This document shows positions 47,802-56,390 of a stretch of 64,000 nucleotides of DNA, in pieces. The position numbers and the translations under genes were made by a program. The stretch is from Niastella yeongjuensis (lineage in GTDB: Bacteria; Bacteroidota; Bacteroidia; Chitinophagales; Chitinophagaceae): the NCBI RefSeq assembly GCF_900110245.1, contig NZ_FOCZ01000004.1:434001-498000 (forward strand), in the 5' to 3' direction. The notes beneath the pieces were generated by a model that was given only the letters and a program-made list of their open reading frames with translations, was not told the origin of the DNA and searched no databases. Within the stretch, counting starts at the first letter, position 1. Each line of letters opens with the position of its first letter.

Positions 47802-48796
47802 TTCCTTCTTCAATTTATCCAATTCCTTCTTTGTAATAGTAACCACCGTTCCATGGCGAATGCCTGTAGGCATATCCAGTTGCTCAGAGATTTCTGTCCA
47901 GTGAACCAGGTCGGTGGAGGTAACGGCGCCATATTTATGTTCGCGGTATTTATCAAAATATACGATCCATTGGTTGCCCTTTTTTAATACGGTAGGCCCT
48001 TCGGCCCAGTAATTTCCGGTAATGGGTGCGGAAGGCGCGCTGTAACCGCCAGTTAACGTGGTGCCGGTAGCTATGCGCAGGTTCTTTTGGGCAGGATAAC
48101 GGGTTTCATCTTTCAGGAACATCGCGTATTGTTTACCATTTTTTTGAATGGTGGCGTCAATTACGTTAAATCCCTGATCGTATAATAGGGCGGCCTTACT
48201 AAAGGTTTTAAAGTCTTTGGTAGTTACATAGTAGATGCGGTGATTTTTATCGCTGGCAGAATCGCCCTGGGGAAAACGGCCGGGAATGGTACTGGCCCAA
48301 TAGATTAGGTATTGTTTACTGGCATCGTCGTAAAAGACCTCGGGAGCCCAGGTATTGAGCGTAGTTGGTTCGTGCTCCATTACGGGGATGGTTTGTTGGG
48401 CACTCCAGTGAATGAGGTCCTTGGAAGAAGCGTACCCGATACTTCTTTCGCTCCAGCTAACCGTCCAAACCATATGGAAAAGCCCGTCGGCCCCGCGGAT
48501 AACGCAGGGGTCGCGCATGAGTTTATCTTTTCCGGCGGTAGGCGTTAAAAAGGAGCTGTCATTTTTCAATGCGGTCCATTTTAAACCGTCGGAACTCCAG
48601 GCCAGGTGTAAGCCATCTTCACCATTGCCTTTGAAATAACTAAAGAGGTATATGGATTTGTTGCTTTGTGCAGTAACCAGAGAAATTGGGGCAAAAAGAA
48701 GTAGAAGCCAGCAATAGATTTTCATTATGGACCCTCGTTTGGGCAGCAATATAAGACAAATGATGAATATCAAGTGTCAAACCTACGCTCATTGGG

Positions 48797-49123
48797 TTAT
48801 GCCACATCAAACGGATTGGTTACCTGGGCAGGTGGCGTGTTAGCCAGGCTTTCGTTAATGGTATGCAGCCTTTTACTAATATCGCCTGCTTTGCCTGCCG
48901 AAGCTTTAACGTAGGAAGGCAGGTCTTTAATGATGATGATCGCCATTATTACCAGGAAGCTGATCACAAAAATGCCGCCGGTTAAAATAAAAGGATTGAT
49001 CTCGAACCAGGTGGGTTGCCGGGAAGTTCCCACGCCACGTAATTTAAATTCAATGAATGCGCCGGTTATAAATACGGCATTGAGGAACGATGCTACGATA
49101 AAATAAGGCCAGTTTTTTCGCAT
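48797..49123 (-). CDS. Small two-helix membrane protein, function unknown
   Basis: This 108-residue protein has two hydrophobic helices (about 7-25 and 45-65, GGIFVISFLVIMAIIIIKDLP) and a soluble C-terminal tail. I do not recognise the family. It is one of five small minus-strand genes set between the GH43 gene and the YiaK-like gene. Confidence 0.6.
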   Translation of the reverse strand: MRKNWPYFIVASFLNAVFITGAFIEFKLRGVGTSRQPTWFEINPFILTGGIFVISFLVIMAIIIIKDLPSYVKASAGKAGDISKRLHTINESLANTPPAQVTNPFDVA

Positions 49124-49154
49124 GGAAGAATGGTGTGAAGGTTTATAATAATGA

Positions 49155-49604
49155 TTACATGTTTATGTCGTCGTAATACACGAGGAACCATTTGCCGCCT
49201 TTCAGCCTGAACCGGCGTTCTACTTTGAAGCCGCTTTGATCGATCCAGAATTTTTCTGTAACCAGTGAATCGGTCATGGTGAGGCTGTGCCTGCATTCCG
49301 TTGTATCGGGATCAAGCGCTACCGGTGTTTTTAAAAACTCCCAGTTCTTTTTTGACCACCGGGTATTTTCAACGTCGTTCACACACTGTCCATCTATGGG
49401 GAAAGGAATTCTGGAGAGCTGAAAGCCTGAGTCGGCATGGAACTTTGTATTAAAGCTGTCGAATGATTCTGCGCCGGGGATATTAGTGCCAAGGGCGGCG
49501 ATGGTGGGTGGGGCCTGAATGGCCATGGATGCTTTTTTGTTGTCACTCCTGTTACAGGCAAACAAAACGCTTACAAACAAAGGAAGAAACTGGTAAGGTT
49601 TCAT
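49155..49604 (-). CDS. DUF4348-like lipoprotein
   Basis: This 149-residue lipoprotein has its lipobox at LFAC near residue 17. I start at MKPYQF; a TTG three codons earlier would only lengthen the signal. The mature region has FDSFNTKFHADSGFQLSRIPFPI, a pattern like the DUF4348 family of Bacteroidota lipoproteins, and ends KWFLVYYDDINM. The role is unknown. Its AALGT...SFDSFNTKF stretch resembles the opening of the lipoprotein at 50294-50599, so the two may be related. Confidence 0.65.
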   Translation of the reverse strand: MKPYQFLPLFVSVLFACNRSDNKKASMAIQAPPTIAALGTNIPGAESFDSFNTKFHADSGFQLSRIPFPIDGQCVNDVENTRWSKKNWEFLKTPVALDPDTTECRHSLTMTDSLVTEKFWIDQSGFKVERRFRLKGGKWFLVYYDDINM

Positions 49605-49716
49605 AGTGATCAAATTAGGTTTTAGAATAATATCACACCATCCTGCTGATATTTTCTAAAATCCAAATACCGTTCCTTTTCTTACTAATGTTGAAAACTT
49701 GTTCGCGGTTGGGCTT

Positions 49717-49989
49717 CTATATAAAAATAAATAGCTTGAGCACAATGACCGTTATCACAACAAATACTGTTTCAATAAGCCAAATGTATGCAACACGTTT
49801 CGTTACTGCTAACTTAACTATTAGATCTGCAATTAAAAGTATCAGCAATACGGGGCTTAACATAACCGCCAGTACTAAGCTCCACCCTCCTGAACTTTTC
49901 ATAGCTGCCAATGCCCAAACAATTCCAATCACGCCAATCGCTAAAGCCATTATACAGGGAGAAATGTAATATAATTTTGGTCGTTTCAT
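49717..49989 (-). CDS. Small membrane protein, tandem paralogue 1
   Basis: This 90-residue protein has three hydrophobic helices. It shares the layout and the YIWLIE motif near the last helix with the next gene upstream (50011-50268). I start at the ATG at 49989; the upstream TTG is less likely. The function is unknown. Confidence 0.6.
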   Translation of the reverse strand: MKRPKLYYISPCIMALAIGVIGIVWALAAMKSSGGWSLVLAVMLSPVLLILLIADLIVKLAVTKRVAYIWLIETVFVVITVIVLKLFIFI

Positions 49990-50010
49990 AACGGGCAACT
50001 GGTTTATGAT

Positions 50011-50268
50011 TTAAAATGCAAACCGCCAGGTTATTAAAATGGCGCACATAGTAACCGCTTCTATGAGCCAGATGTAATTCACATTTCCTTTGGTCAGGGA
50101 TTTTATTACATAGTCAACACCCAGCAATACAACTAATGCCGGAACAAAGAACAAAAGGCCTAATCCTTTTGCACTGGTTATCGTAATTATACTAAACACA
50201 ATAGGGATCAAACAAAGCACAGCTGCTACGATAAACGGCGAGCAATGATACATGATATACTTTTTCAT
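50011..50268 (-). CDS. Small membrane protein, tandem paralogue 2
   Basis: This 85-residue protein has three hydrophobic helices and the segment KGNVNYIWLIEAV, matching KRVAYIWLIETV of its neighbour. The two genes are 21 nt apart and look like a tandem duplication. The function is unknown. Confidence 0.6.
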   Translation of the reverse strand: MKKYIMYHCSPFIVAAVLCLIPIVFSIITITSAKGLGLLFFVPALVVLLGVDYVIKSLTKGNVNYIWLIEAVTMCAILITWRFAF

Positions 50269-50293
50269 AAGAGGGTCAATCTTTAGGGGTCTT

Positions 50294-50599
50294 TTATAAT
50301 GATATTTCGTTTAGGTCAACAGTTAGCAACCAACACTTACATGCAGGCCAACAATTTTCAATACCTGGTTCATCTTCATGAAATGATCCGGTAGTTAAAA
50401 TCGCGGCAGGGTAATGAACCTTGTCGTTATCAAAATTCAGCGGAAAGTTCTTGAAGCTGGAAGCAGTCGAAGTATCCAGCGCAGCCATTACTGCCGCAGG
50501 TGCTGCATCAGGGGGCTTTTCAGTCTTGTTCGACTGACAGGAGTAAAATGCACCTATAAACAGAGGGAATGCGAGTAAACGCATTACACTTTTATGCAT
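50294..50599 (-). CDS. Small Cys-rich lipoprotein, function unknown
   Basis: This 101-residue lipoprotein has its lipobox at FYSC (Cys at about residue 21). The mature part is short and ends with ENCWPACKCWLL and a short strand, giving three Cys within six residues, perhaps a metal site or disulphide. It starts the run of five small genes and has a TATCTTTG promoter box 23 nt upstream. The start could also be the second Met (50584). Confidence 0.6.
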   Translation of the reverse strand: MHKSVMRLLAFPLFIGAFYSCQSNKTEKPPDAAPAAVMAALDTSTASSFKNFPLNFDNDKVHYPAAILTTGSFHEDEPGIENCWPACKCWLLTVDLNEISL

Positions 50600-50622
50600 A
50601 TTTAGGGGTTAGTTGCGGCCCC

Positions 50623-50630
50623 AAAGATAA
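50623..50630 (-). promoter_or_regulatory. Candidate -7 box of the small-gene run
   Basis: The minus strand reads TATCTTTG, 23 nt upstream of the ATG at 50599. It is identical to the araB, rhaI and GH105 boxes. Confidence 0.55.
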
Positions 50631-50633
50631 AAA

Positions 50634-51650
50634 TTATTGGTTTAACGCATTCACTGTTTTCCATACTTCCTTTACTACCGGTATGCCCTGCTGCAGGTTA
50701 CGCTGCCGGGTTTGCAAAACGCGCTCACCGGGAAAGGTAATGGACTTGTTATTTTCGGGTGTCGATCGGTGATAATCGGTAATGATATTCCTCACCACCT
50801 GGGCTATGGCGGCATGGCTGCCGAGTTTATTGGTGTCTATGGCTATAAAGACCTGCGATACGGCCATCTCCGTTTTTTGCTGCGTTATTTCATGAACCGG
50901 TAATCCGCCTGATAATACGGCTGCCAGTACGTCCAGCAGCAACGACAGCCCCGCTCCTTTCCAGTAACCAATGGGCAGCGGCCGGCGCGATGTGCGAATG
51001 GCGCCCGGGTCGGTAGTGAGTTGTCCATTAGTATCAAAGCCACCGTATACGGGTAATTGCTCTTTTTTCATATCGGCCAGTTCCAGCGCCCCAAACGAAT
51101 ATTGCGACATGGCCATATCCAGCACAATGGCTTCCTGTTCGTAAGGCAATGCCATTACCAGCGGATTATTCCCCAGCTTATTGTCTATTGCCCCCCAGGT
51201 AGGCATCAGGGCTGTGGTGTTCGTCCAGCCGATAAATACAAAGCCGGCCTTGGCCGCCTGCCAGCCATAGGTTCCGCCCCGCATCCAGTGGTTGGTATTG
51301 GCCAGGGCCACACAACCAATGCCATGTTGCTGTGCCAGCTGCATAACGCTGTTGGTCGCATGGATGGCATTTAACGGACCTGGGCCCAGGTTACCATCCC
51401 ATTGTTGTACGCCACCAAACTGGTGTTTCAGGGTTGGGCTTGCATTTATATCGATGTATCCTTTCTGTATATATTCTACAAAGCGCGGAAAGCGGTTAAC
51501 GCCGTGGGTGTATACTCCATCGATGCTATTATTGGTGAATACATCGGCGCATTGCCTGGCCTTTTCAGGGGTAAATCCCTGCTTCAATAAAATGGCAGTA
51601 AACAGTTGCAGCATATCCGCCGCGGGTATGGTGATGGTTTGGTTGGTCAT
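50634..51650 (-). CDS. Malate/L-lactate dehydrogenase-family reductase (YiaK/DlgD-like)
   Basis: This 338-residue cytosolic NAD(P)-dependent enzyme belongs to the LDH2 family. Its motifs are DGVYTHGVNRFPRFVEYI (the active-site His), ALANTNHWMRGGTYGWQAA, the NPLVMALP and VLDMAMSQYSFG blocks, and GYWKGAGLSLLLDVLAAVLSGG. It resembles 2,3-diketo-L-gulonate reductase (YiaK/DlgD). In a pectin cluster it could reduce a keto-acid derived from unsaturated galacturonate or another sugar acid; this is inferred. Confidence 0.88.
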   Translation of the reverse strand: MTNQTITIPAADMLQLFTAILLKQGFTPEKARQCADVFTNNSIDGVYTHGVNRFPRFVEYIQKGYIDINASPTLKHQFGGVQQWDGNLGPGPLNAIHATNSVMQLAQQHGIGCVALANTNHWMRGGTYGWQAAKAGFVFIGWTNTTALMPTWGAIDNKLGNNPLVMALPYEQEAIVLDMAMSQYSFGALELADMKKEQLPVYGGFDTNGQLTTDPGAIRTSRRPLPIGYWKGAGLSLLLDVLAAVLSGGLPVHEITQQKTEMAVSQVFIAIDTNKLGSHAAIAQVVRNIITDYHRSTPENNKSITFPGERVLQTRQRNLQQGIPVVKEVWKTVNALNQ

Positions 51651-51760
51651 ACCTGCAATTTAAGAAAATACCCTTCAACCCTATATAGGCAGATAACTAT
51701 GAGGTATTTGCTCCCCTTTTTATTTTTCATTGCCGTATTCTCCGCAATAACAAATAAAAA

Positions 51761-51784
51761 CGCCCTGACGGTTCCGTCAGGGCG
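51761..51784 (-). terminator. Terminator of the GH78 gene
   Basis: CGCCCTGACG pairs with CGTCAGGGCG around GTTC. On the minus strand it is followed by TTTTTATTTG. It lies 27 nt past the GH78 stop. Confidence 0.9.
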
Positions 51785-51810
51785 CTGTATTTTATCTTTC
51801 GTTTTAACTA

Positions 51811-54615
51811 TTATCCTTTCTTGATAATAAACTTATACTTACCTGATCCAACTTTGAAAATAGTCCGGCCTTTTTCGTAACCTACTAACTTGATCTCCTT
51901 GTGTAAATTCATCGGTGAATTACTTTCCATAATATTAGCCATGGGCGGTGTAGGCAGGTAGATGGTAGCTGTTGTATTCGGTGGTACCTGTATGGTAAAT
52001 ACGTGGAATACATACTGGTGGTCCCACTCAGAATAAATTCTTCCGTAAGGTGAGTTGAAGGATACACTTCCTTTTTCCAATCCCATGATCGGCTCGGGAT
52101 TGATGATGATGTTCTTGTAAGCAACTGAAGTATCTTCCTGGTGTATGCCACCTACGCCATCATAAAACCATTGCATCAGGTGACCTAACATCAGGTGGTC
52201 GTTCGATACTTCCGGCAACGCTGCCCAGGATTCTGTTAAGGCAGTTGCACCCTTCTTCAGCTGATAACCATAACCTGGCACTTTTTCGTCGCTGTTCATA
52301 TCATATACAAATTGGGCTGAACCATTTTTGGTCAACGCATCCACCAAAAAGTGGAAACCGATGTCACCGGCTGTAAGCGCGCTTTCATTGGTAATGATAT
52401 CTGTTTTCAGCTGATCCAGCACGGCTGCTTTGTTGGCATCTTCAACCAGTCCTACCGCTAATGGCATTGACATGGCCGTTTGGCTGCCGGTTGAATATTT
52501 ATGAGAAGCTGCATCATAGAACTTCGCATTGAACGATTTTTTTACGTCTGCAGCCAATGAAGCATATTGAGTAGCATCGGCTGATTTACCCATCAGCTTT
52601 GCCATTTTCGTCAACAGATCGATATCGTAATAATAGATGGCGGTTGCAGTCAGTTCTTTTGGTGTTAACTGGGCAACGCCGGGGAATTTTGGTCCCAGGT
52701 CGTACCAGTCGCCCAAACCATGCGACAAAATATTGCCACTGGCCTTTGACTTAAGGTAAGCTACATATTTGGTCATCATAGGCCATGCTTCCTGCATCAC
52801 CGTTTTATCGCCATACCATTGATAGATCAGGTAAGGTAATATTACAGCGGCACTACCCCACTCTGGTGAATCGCGGAAACCACCATCAAACAGCACATAT
52901 TCAGGCGCGATATCAGGTACCAGCCCGTCTGTGGTTTGGTCGGCCATCATATCGGCGATGATCTTTTTGTACAAGCTGTAAATATCATAGTTGAAGTGGA
53001 TCGATTCGCCCATGAGGTAGGATTGTTCCAGCCAACCCAGTTTTTCCCGGTGCGGACAATCACTCAGCACGCTTTGCATGTTACTGCGGATAGCCCAGTC
53101 GATCAGCGAATAGGTATCATTCATCAGGTCTTCCCTGCTATCGAACTTACCTATCTGCGGAGCCGAGTTACGGGTATGCAGCATTTTGATGTCCTTAATT
53201 ACGGCAGTCAGTTTTTTGCTTTTTATGCTATCGGGTGCTGCATAAGAAACTTCTGCATACCGGAAACCATAATAAGAAAACCGGGGTGTCCATTCTTCAT
53301 CACCGGTACCTTTACAGGTATAGGAATAGAAATAGGGCTTACCACTGTTCTTTTGGTTAATGCGTTTTTCTTCGCCAAGCAGTTCAGCAGGGAAAATGCG
53401 AACAACCTGTCCTTTTTGACCACGCACCGTTATTTTAATGATACCGCTGGCGTTCTGCCCGAAGTCGAACAATACGGTAGTATCGCTGTTCTTCTCACAG
53501 GTTTGCGGCGCAAAGGTTTGCATTACTTTTACAGGTGTACCGGTTTCAGCAACCAGTTTGCCGGCCGGCGCTTTTACAGCAATAGCGGCTTTCCAGCTGC
53601 CATCGTTGAAAGCTGCTTTGTCCCAGCCATCCTGTTCCAGGGTAGCATTGTATTCTTCACCGGCATAGATGCTTGAAAAAGTGATTGGGCTTGGAGCTGT
53701 TTTCCAGCTGTTGTCAGAGATTACCTCCGATTTGGAGCCATCTGCATATTCAATCAACAGCTTCATGATCATTTTGGGATTGCCATAAGCCAGCAGGGCT
53801 TTGCGGTAACGCTCGTTCGGGATGTTGTAAAATCCATTGCCAAGCATAACACCGATGGCATTGTCGCCATTGGCCACCTGACTGGTTACATCAAGTACGT
53901 CGTATAAGACGCGTTTGTCGTAATTCGTCCAGCCGGGCGACATAAACTGATCACCTATTTTAACCCCATTGATGTGCAGTTCATATTGTCCCAACCCGGT
54001 AATAAAAGCAGTAGCTTTTTTAACAGGTTTATTTACGTTGAATGATTTCCGGAGCAAGGGCAACACGTGATTTCCGCTTACTACCGATTTGTATTCTTTG
54101 TTAGCGCCGGGAGCATGTACGCCAGGAACATACCGTTTGGCAGCGTCCAGTTCATCGTAACCGATCCACTGGGCATTGCTCCAGTCGGCAGGCTGCATTA
54201 AACCCATTGTAAACCGGGCAGTATCTCTGGTGTATTCAGACAGCTGGCCCTGGTTATCCCACACCATTACTTTCCAGTAATAAGTTTGTCCGGCCTTCAG
54301 AGGTGCACCGCCATAAGGTACCAGCAGGGATTGCTCGCTGGCCACCTCTTTGGAGTCCCAGATATTACCAGTATTCAGAACCAGTTTTGACCAATCGTCG
54401 GCTACCAGAATGCGGTATTTTGTTTGCATTACAGCGCGAGCGGTGCTGGTTATTTCCCAGCTCAGGCGCGGCTGCGACATTTCGAGGCCTGCAGGATTAG
54501 TAAGGTTTTCAACACGCGGATTCACTACGACAGGTCTTGCAGGTGTAGTTTGTGCAAAACCGGGTACAGAACCAACCAACACTAAGAGAGAGGCTACAAG
54601 AGTACTTTTTTTCAT
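51811..54615 (-). CDS. GH78 alpha-L-rhamnosidase
   Basis: This 934-residue secreted enzyme (signal ending VPGFAQ) has the GH78 domain order: Ig-like N domain (VENLTNPAGLEMSQPRLSWEI), then the Bac_rhamnosid_N beta domain (SWKTAPSPITFSSIYAGEEYNAT), then the concanavalin-like domain (LFDFGQNASGIIKITVRG), then the alpha/alpha barrel. The barrel carries SDCPHREKLGWLEQ and TTDGLVPDIAPEYV, containing the family's acidic residues. It releases terminal alpha-L-rhamnose, which the rha genes to the right use. Its own terminator marks it as a separate 3' end. Confidence 0.95.
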   Translation of the reverse strand: MKKSTLVASLLVLVGSVPGFAQTTPARPVVVNPRVENLTNPAGLEMSQPRLSWEITSTARAVMQTKYRILVADDWSKLVLNTGNIWDSKEVASEQSLLVPYGGAPLKAGQTYYWKVMVWDNQGQLSEYTRDTARFTMGLMQPADWSNAQWIGYDELDAAKRYVPGVHAPGANKEYKSVVSGNHVLPLLRKSFNVNKPVKKATAFITGLGQYELHINGVKIGDQFMSPGWTNYDKRVLYDVLDVTSQVANGDNAIGVMLGNGFYNIPNERYRKALLAYGNPKMIMKLLIEYADGSKSEVISDNSWKTAPSPITFSSIYAGEEYNATLEQDGWDKAAFNDGSWKAAIAVKAPAGKLVAETGTPVKVMQTFAPQTCEKNSDTTVLFDFGQNASGIIKITVRGQKGQVVRIFPAELLGEEKRINQKNSGKPYFYSYTCKGTGDEEWTPRFSYYGFRYAEVSYAAPDSIKSKKLTAVIKDIKMLHTRNSAPQIGKFDSREDLMNDTYSLIDWAIRSNMQSVLSDCPHREKLGWLEQSYLMGESIHFNYDIYSLYKKIIADMMADQTTDGLVPDIAPEYVLFDGGFRDSPEWGSAAVILPYLIYQWYGDKTVMQEAWPMMTKYVAYLKSKASGNILSHGLGDWYDLGPKFPGVAQLTPKELTATAIYYYDIDLLTKMAKLMGKSADATQYASLAADVKKSFNAKFYDAASHKYSTGSQTAMSMPLAVGLVEDANKAAVLDQLKTDIITNESALTAGDIGFHFLVDALTKNGSAQFVYDMNSDEKVPGYGYQLKKGATALTESWAALPEVSNDHLMLGHLMQWFYDGVGGIHQEDTSVAYKNIIINPEPIMGLEKGSVSFNSPYGRIYSEWDHQYVFHVFTIQVPPNTTATIYLPTPPMANIMESNSPMNLHKEIKLVGYEKGRTIFKVGSGKYKFIIKKG

Positions 54616-54786
54616 GCCTTATAAGATATTGAATGGGTTTTGTTGTTTAGGGAAAACGATAATAGTTATGCATTATTATATAATAGCAAAATCGACACTC
54701 GTAAATATACGAGCATCCACATCGTAATAATAATGGGAAGTTAGATAGTGACCTGATTCACAAGGCGAGCCAAAGTAAGTTATTTA

Positions 54787-54963
54787 GTTCAGAGTTCAAA
54801 GTTTAGGTTATTGAGTTCGTAGGTTATTAAGTTTGTTTGTTATTGAGTTGGGGGATTTCAGCATTCAATTTGAAACTTTCAACATTAAACTTCGTTTTGC
54901 CGGCTACCCGAACTTATGAACTCAAGAACCAAATAACTTAATAGCTTTATAACCGGCCTTTCA
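54787..54963. repeat. Heptad array between the GH78 and acetylesterase genes
   Basis: The left part, plus strand, is AGTTCAA AGTTTAG GTTATTG AGTTCGT AGGTTAT TAAGTTT. The right part, minus strand, is GCTATTA AGTTATT TGGTTCT TGAGTTC, starting about 17 nt after the acetylesterase stop. The rest of the 353-nt gap has a CTCGTA/TACGAG hairpin at 54698-54713, upstream of the GH78 gene, and no reading frame. Confidence 0.7.
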
Positions 54964-54968
54964 GAAAA

Positions 54969-56300
54969 TTAATTCCCATCCGGTTTAACCGCCGTAACAG
55001 CCGCGCTCAATGGCCAGTAAAATTGTGCTACCGCATCGGGATGGGCGGGATCGAAAGCGATCTTTTCTTTTATCAAATATTTCGCAATGGGCAGGTTGGC
55101 AGCCACTATTCCTTTCACCACACACCGGGCCAGTTCATAAGCGCCATAAGGGTTGAAATGCGTATTATCCGCCAGAGCGGTTTCCTGATTTGGAAAGGTA
55201 TGGGCAGGATAATGTACAAATGCTTTCAGTGATTGTTCCGGTCCCCAGGCTTCGTACAGGGTTTTGCTCATAGCGTTCAGATCGATGAGCGCTACCTTTT
55301 CTTCTGCTGCAGTTTGCCGCATAGCTTCGGGATAATCGCTCAGGGTATTGATGATATGACCGCTTGAATCGAAATTGCGGCGATGCATGGAGGTCACCAG
55401 TACCGGTGTGATGCCTCTTTTACGCGCCTCTCCTATCCATTCTTTGAGGGTTTGTTTATACGTAGTAAACGGATCCAGGTGATTGCCACCGGGCTTTTGA
55501 TCGTTGTGGGTAAACTCTATGAATAAATAATCGCCGGGTTTGGCCAGGGTGAACAATTTCTCTAACCGCCGCTCCCGTACAAACGCTTTCATGGTTTCCC
55601 CCGATTCGGCATAGTTGGCGATGGCCAGGTTACCGGGTTCAAAAAAACGGGGGATCATTTGTCCCCAGGCGGCCCAGGGTTCGCGGTCCTGGTCAACAAC
55701 AGTTGAGTTGCCGGCTAAAAAAATGGTAGTCGCTTTTTTATTGGGTGTTATTTCTACCGCACATACTTTGGGCAAGGAGTCGTTGAACTCCAGCGTCAAC
55801 AGGTTGTCCCAATGCCGATACGTATACTCGCGTGGTTTCAATCTTACACTACCCAATTCTTTTTGTTGCGCATCTCTGATGATGCTATCCTTCACATGTA
55901 CGGTAATGGTTTTGGTTACCTGTTTTCCATTTTCTGTAAGAATGTTTTCCAATAGCAACCGCCGGTTCTCTACGCGCACGGTAGTGGCAGAATTTCCTTT
56001 GGCATCACCCAGGATAAGTTTTACATCATAATTGCCATCGGGTAATTGTATTGAGAAATAAAAGGGTTTGTCACTGGTTATATAATCACCGGTAAGCGCA
56101 TTGCCACCACGATCAATGGCCTGCACCGCGGATCCCGGTTCAAAACCATAACCGGTTTCTTTTGAAAAAAAGGTATTGGGTGTAACCGCTATATAACCAC
56201 TGGCGGCTTTATTAGTGCCAAAGTCGAATTTAAAATTAGTTTGAGCTGTCGTTGTCGCAATAAGAATACTTAGTAATAATGATAAGCTTATGTATTTCAT
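54969..56300 (-). CDS. SGNH-family rhamnogalacturonan acetylesterase with N-terminal beta domain
   Basis: This 443-residue secreted enzyme has a signal peptide (ending TTTAQ). A beta-sandwich (about 22-185) starts FKFDFGTNKAASGYIAV. The SGNH esterase then shows FLAGNSTVVDQDREPWAAWG (Ser), NYAESGETM (Gly), FIEFTHNDQKPGG (Asn) and NTHFNPYGAYELA (His). This is the YxiM/RGAE arrangement. It deacetylates RG-I. It is a second esterase besides the membrane-anchored one at 41519-42376 and probably acts on a different substrate or place. Confidence 0.9.
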   Translation of the reverse strand: MKYISLSLLLSILIATTTAQTNFKFDFGTNKAASGYIAVTPNTFFSKETGYGFEPGSAVQAIDRGGNALTGDYITSDKPFYFSIQLPDGNYDVKLILGDAKGNSATTVRVENRRLLLENILTENGKQVTKTITVHVKDSIIRDAQQKELGSVRLKPREYTYRHWDNLLTLEFNDSLPKVCAVEITPNKKATTIFLAGNSTVVDQDREPWAAWGQMIPRFFEPGNLAIANYAESGETMKAFVRERRLEKLFTLAKPGDYLFIEFTHNDQKPGGNHLDPFTTYKQTLKEWIGEARKRGITPVLVTSMHRRNFDSSGHIINTLSDYPEAMRQTAAEEKVALIDLNAMSKTLYEAWGPEQSLKAFVHYPAHTFPNQETALADNTHFNPYGAYELARCVVKGIVAANLPIAKYLIKEKIAFDPAHPDAVAQFYWPLSAAVTAVKPDGN

Positions 56301-56307
56301 ATGTGGC

Positions 56308-56390
56308 AGGTTCGTAAGTTCTTAGATTCTGTGTTATTAGATTTAAATTTATGAACCTAATAACTTAAAAACCTAACAACTGCTACTTGT
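56308..56390. repeat. Heptad array between the acetylesterase and GH105 genes
   Basis: On the minus strand, beginning about 3 nt after the GH105 stop, it reads GTTGTTA GGTTTTT AAGTTAT TAGGTTC. On the plus strand an opposed part reads GGTTCGT AAGTTCT TAGATTC. Confidence 0.7.
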
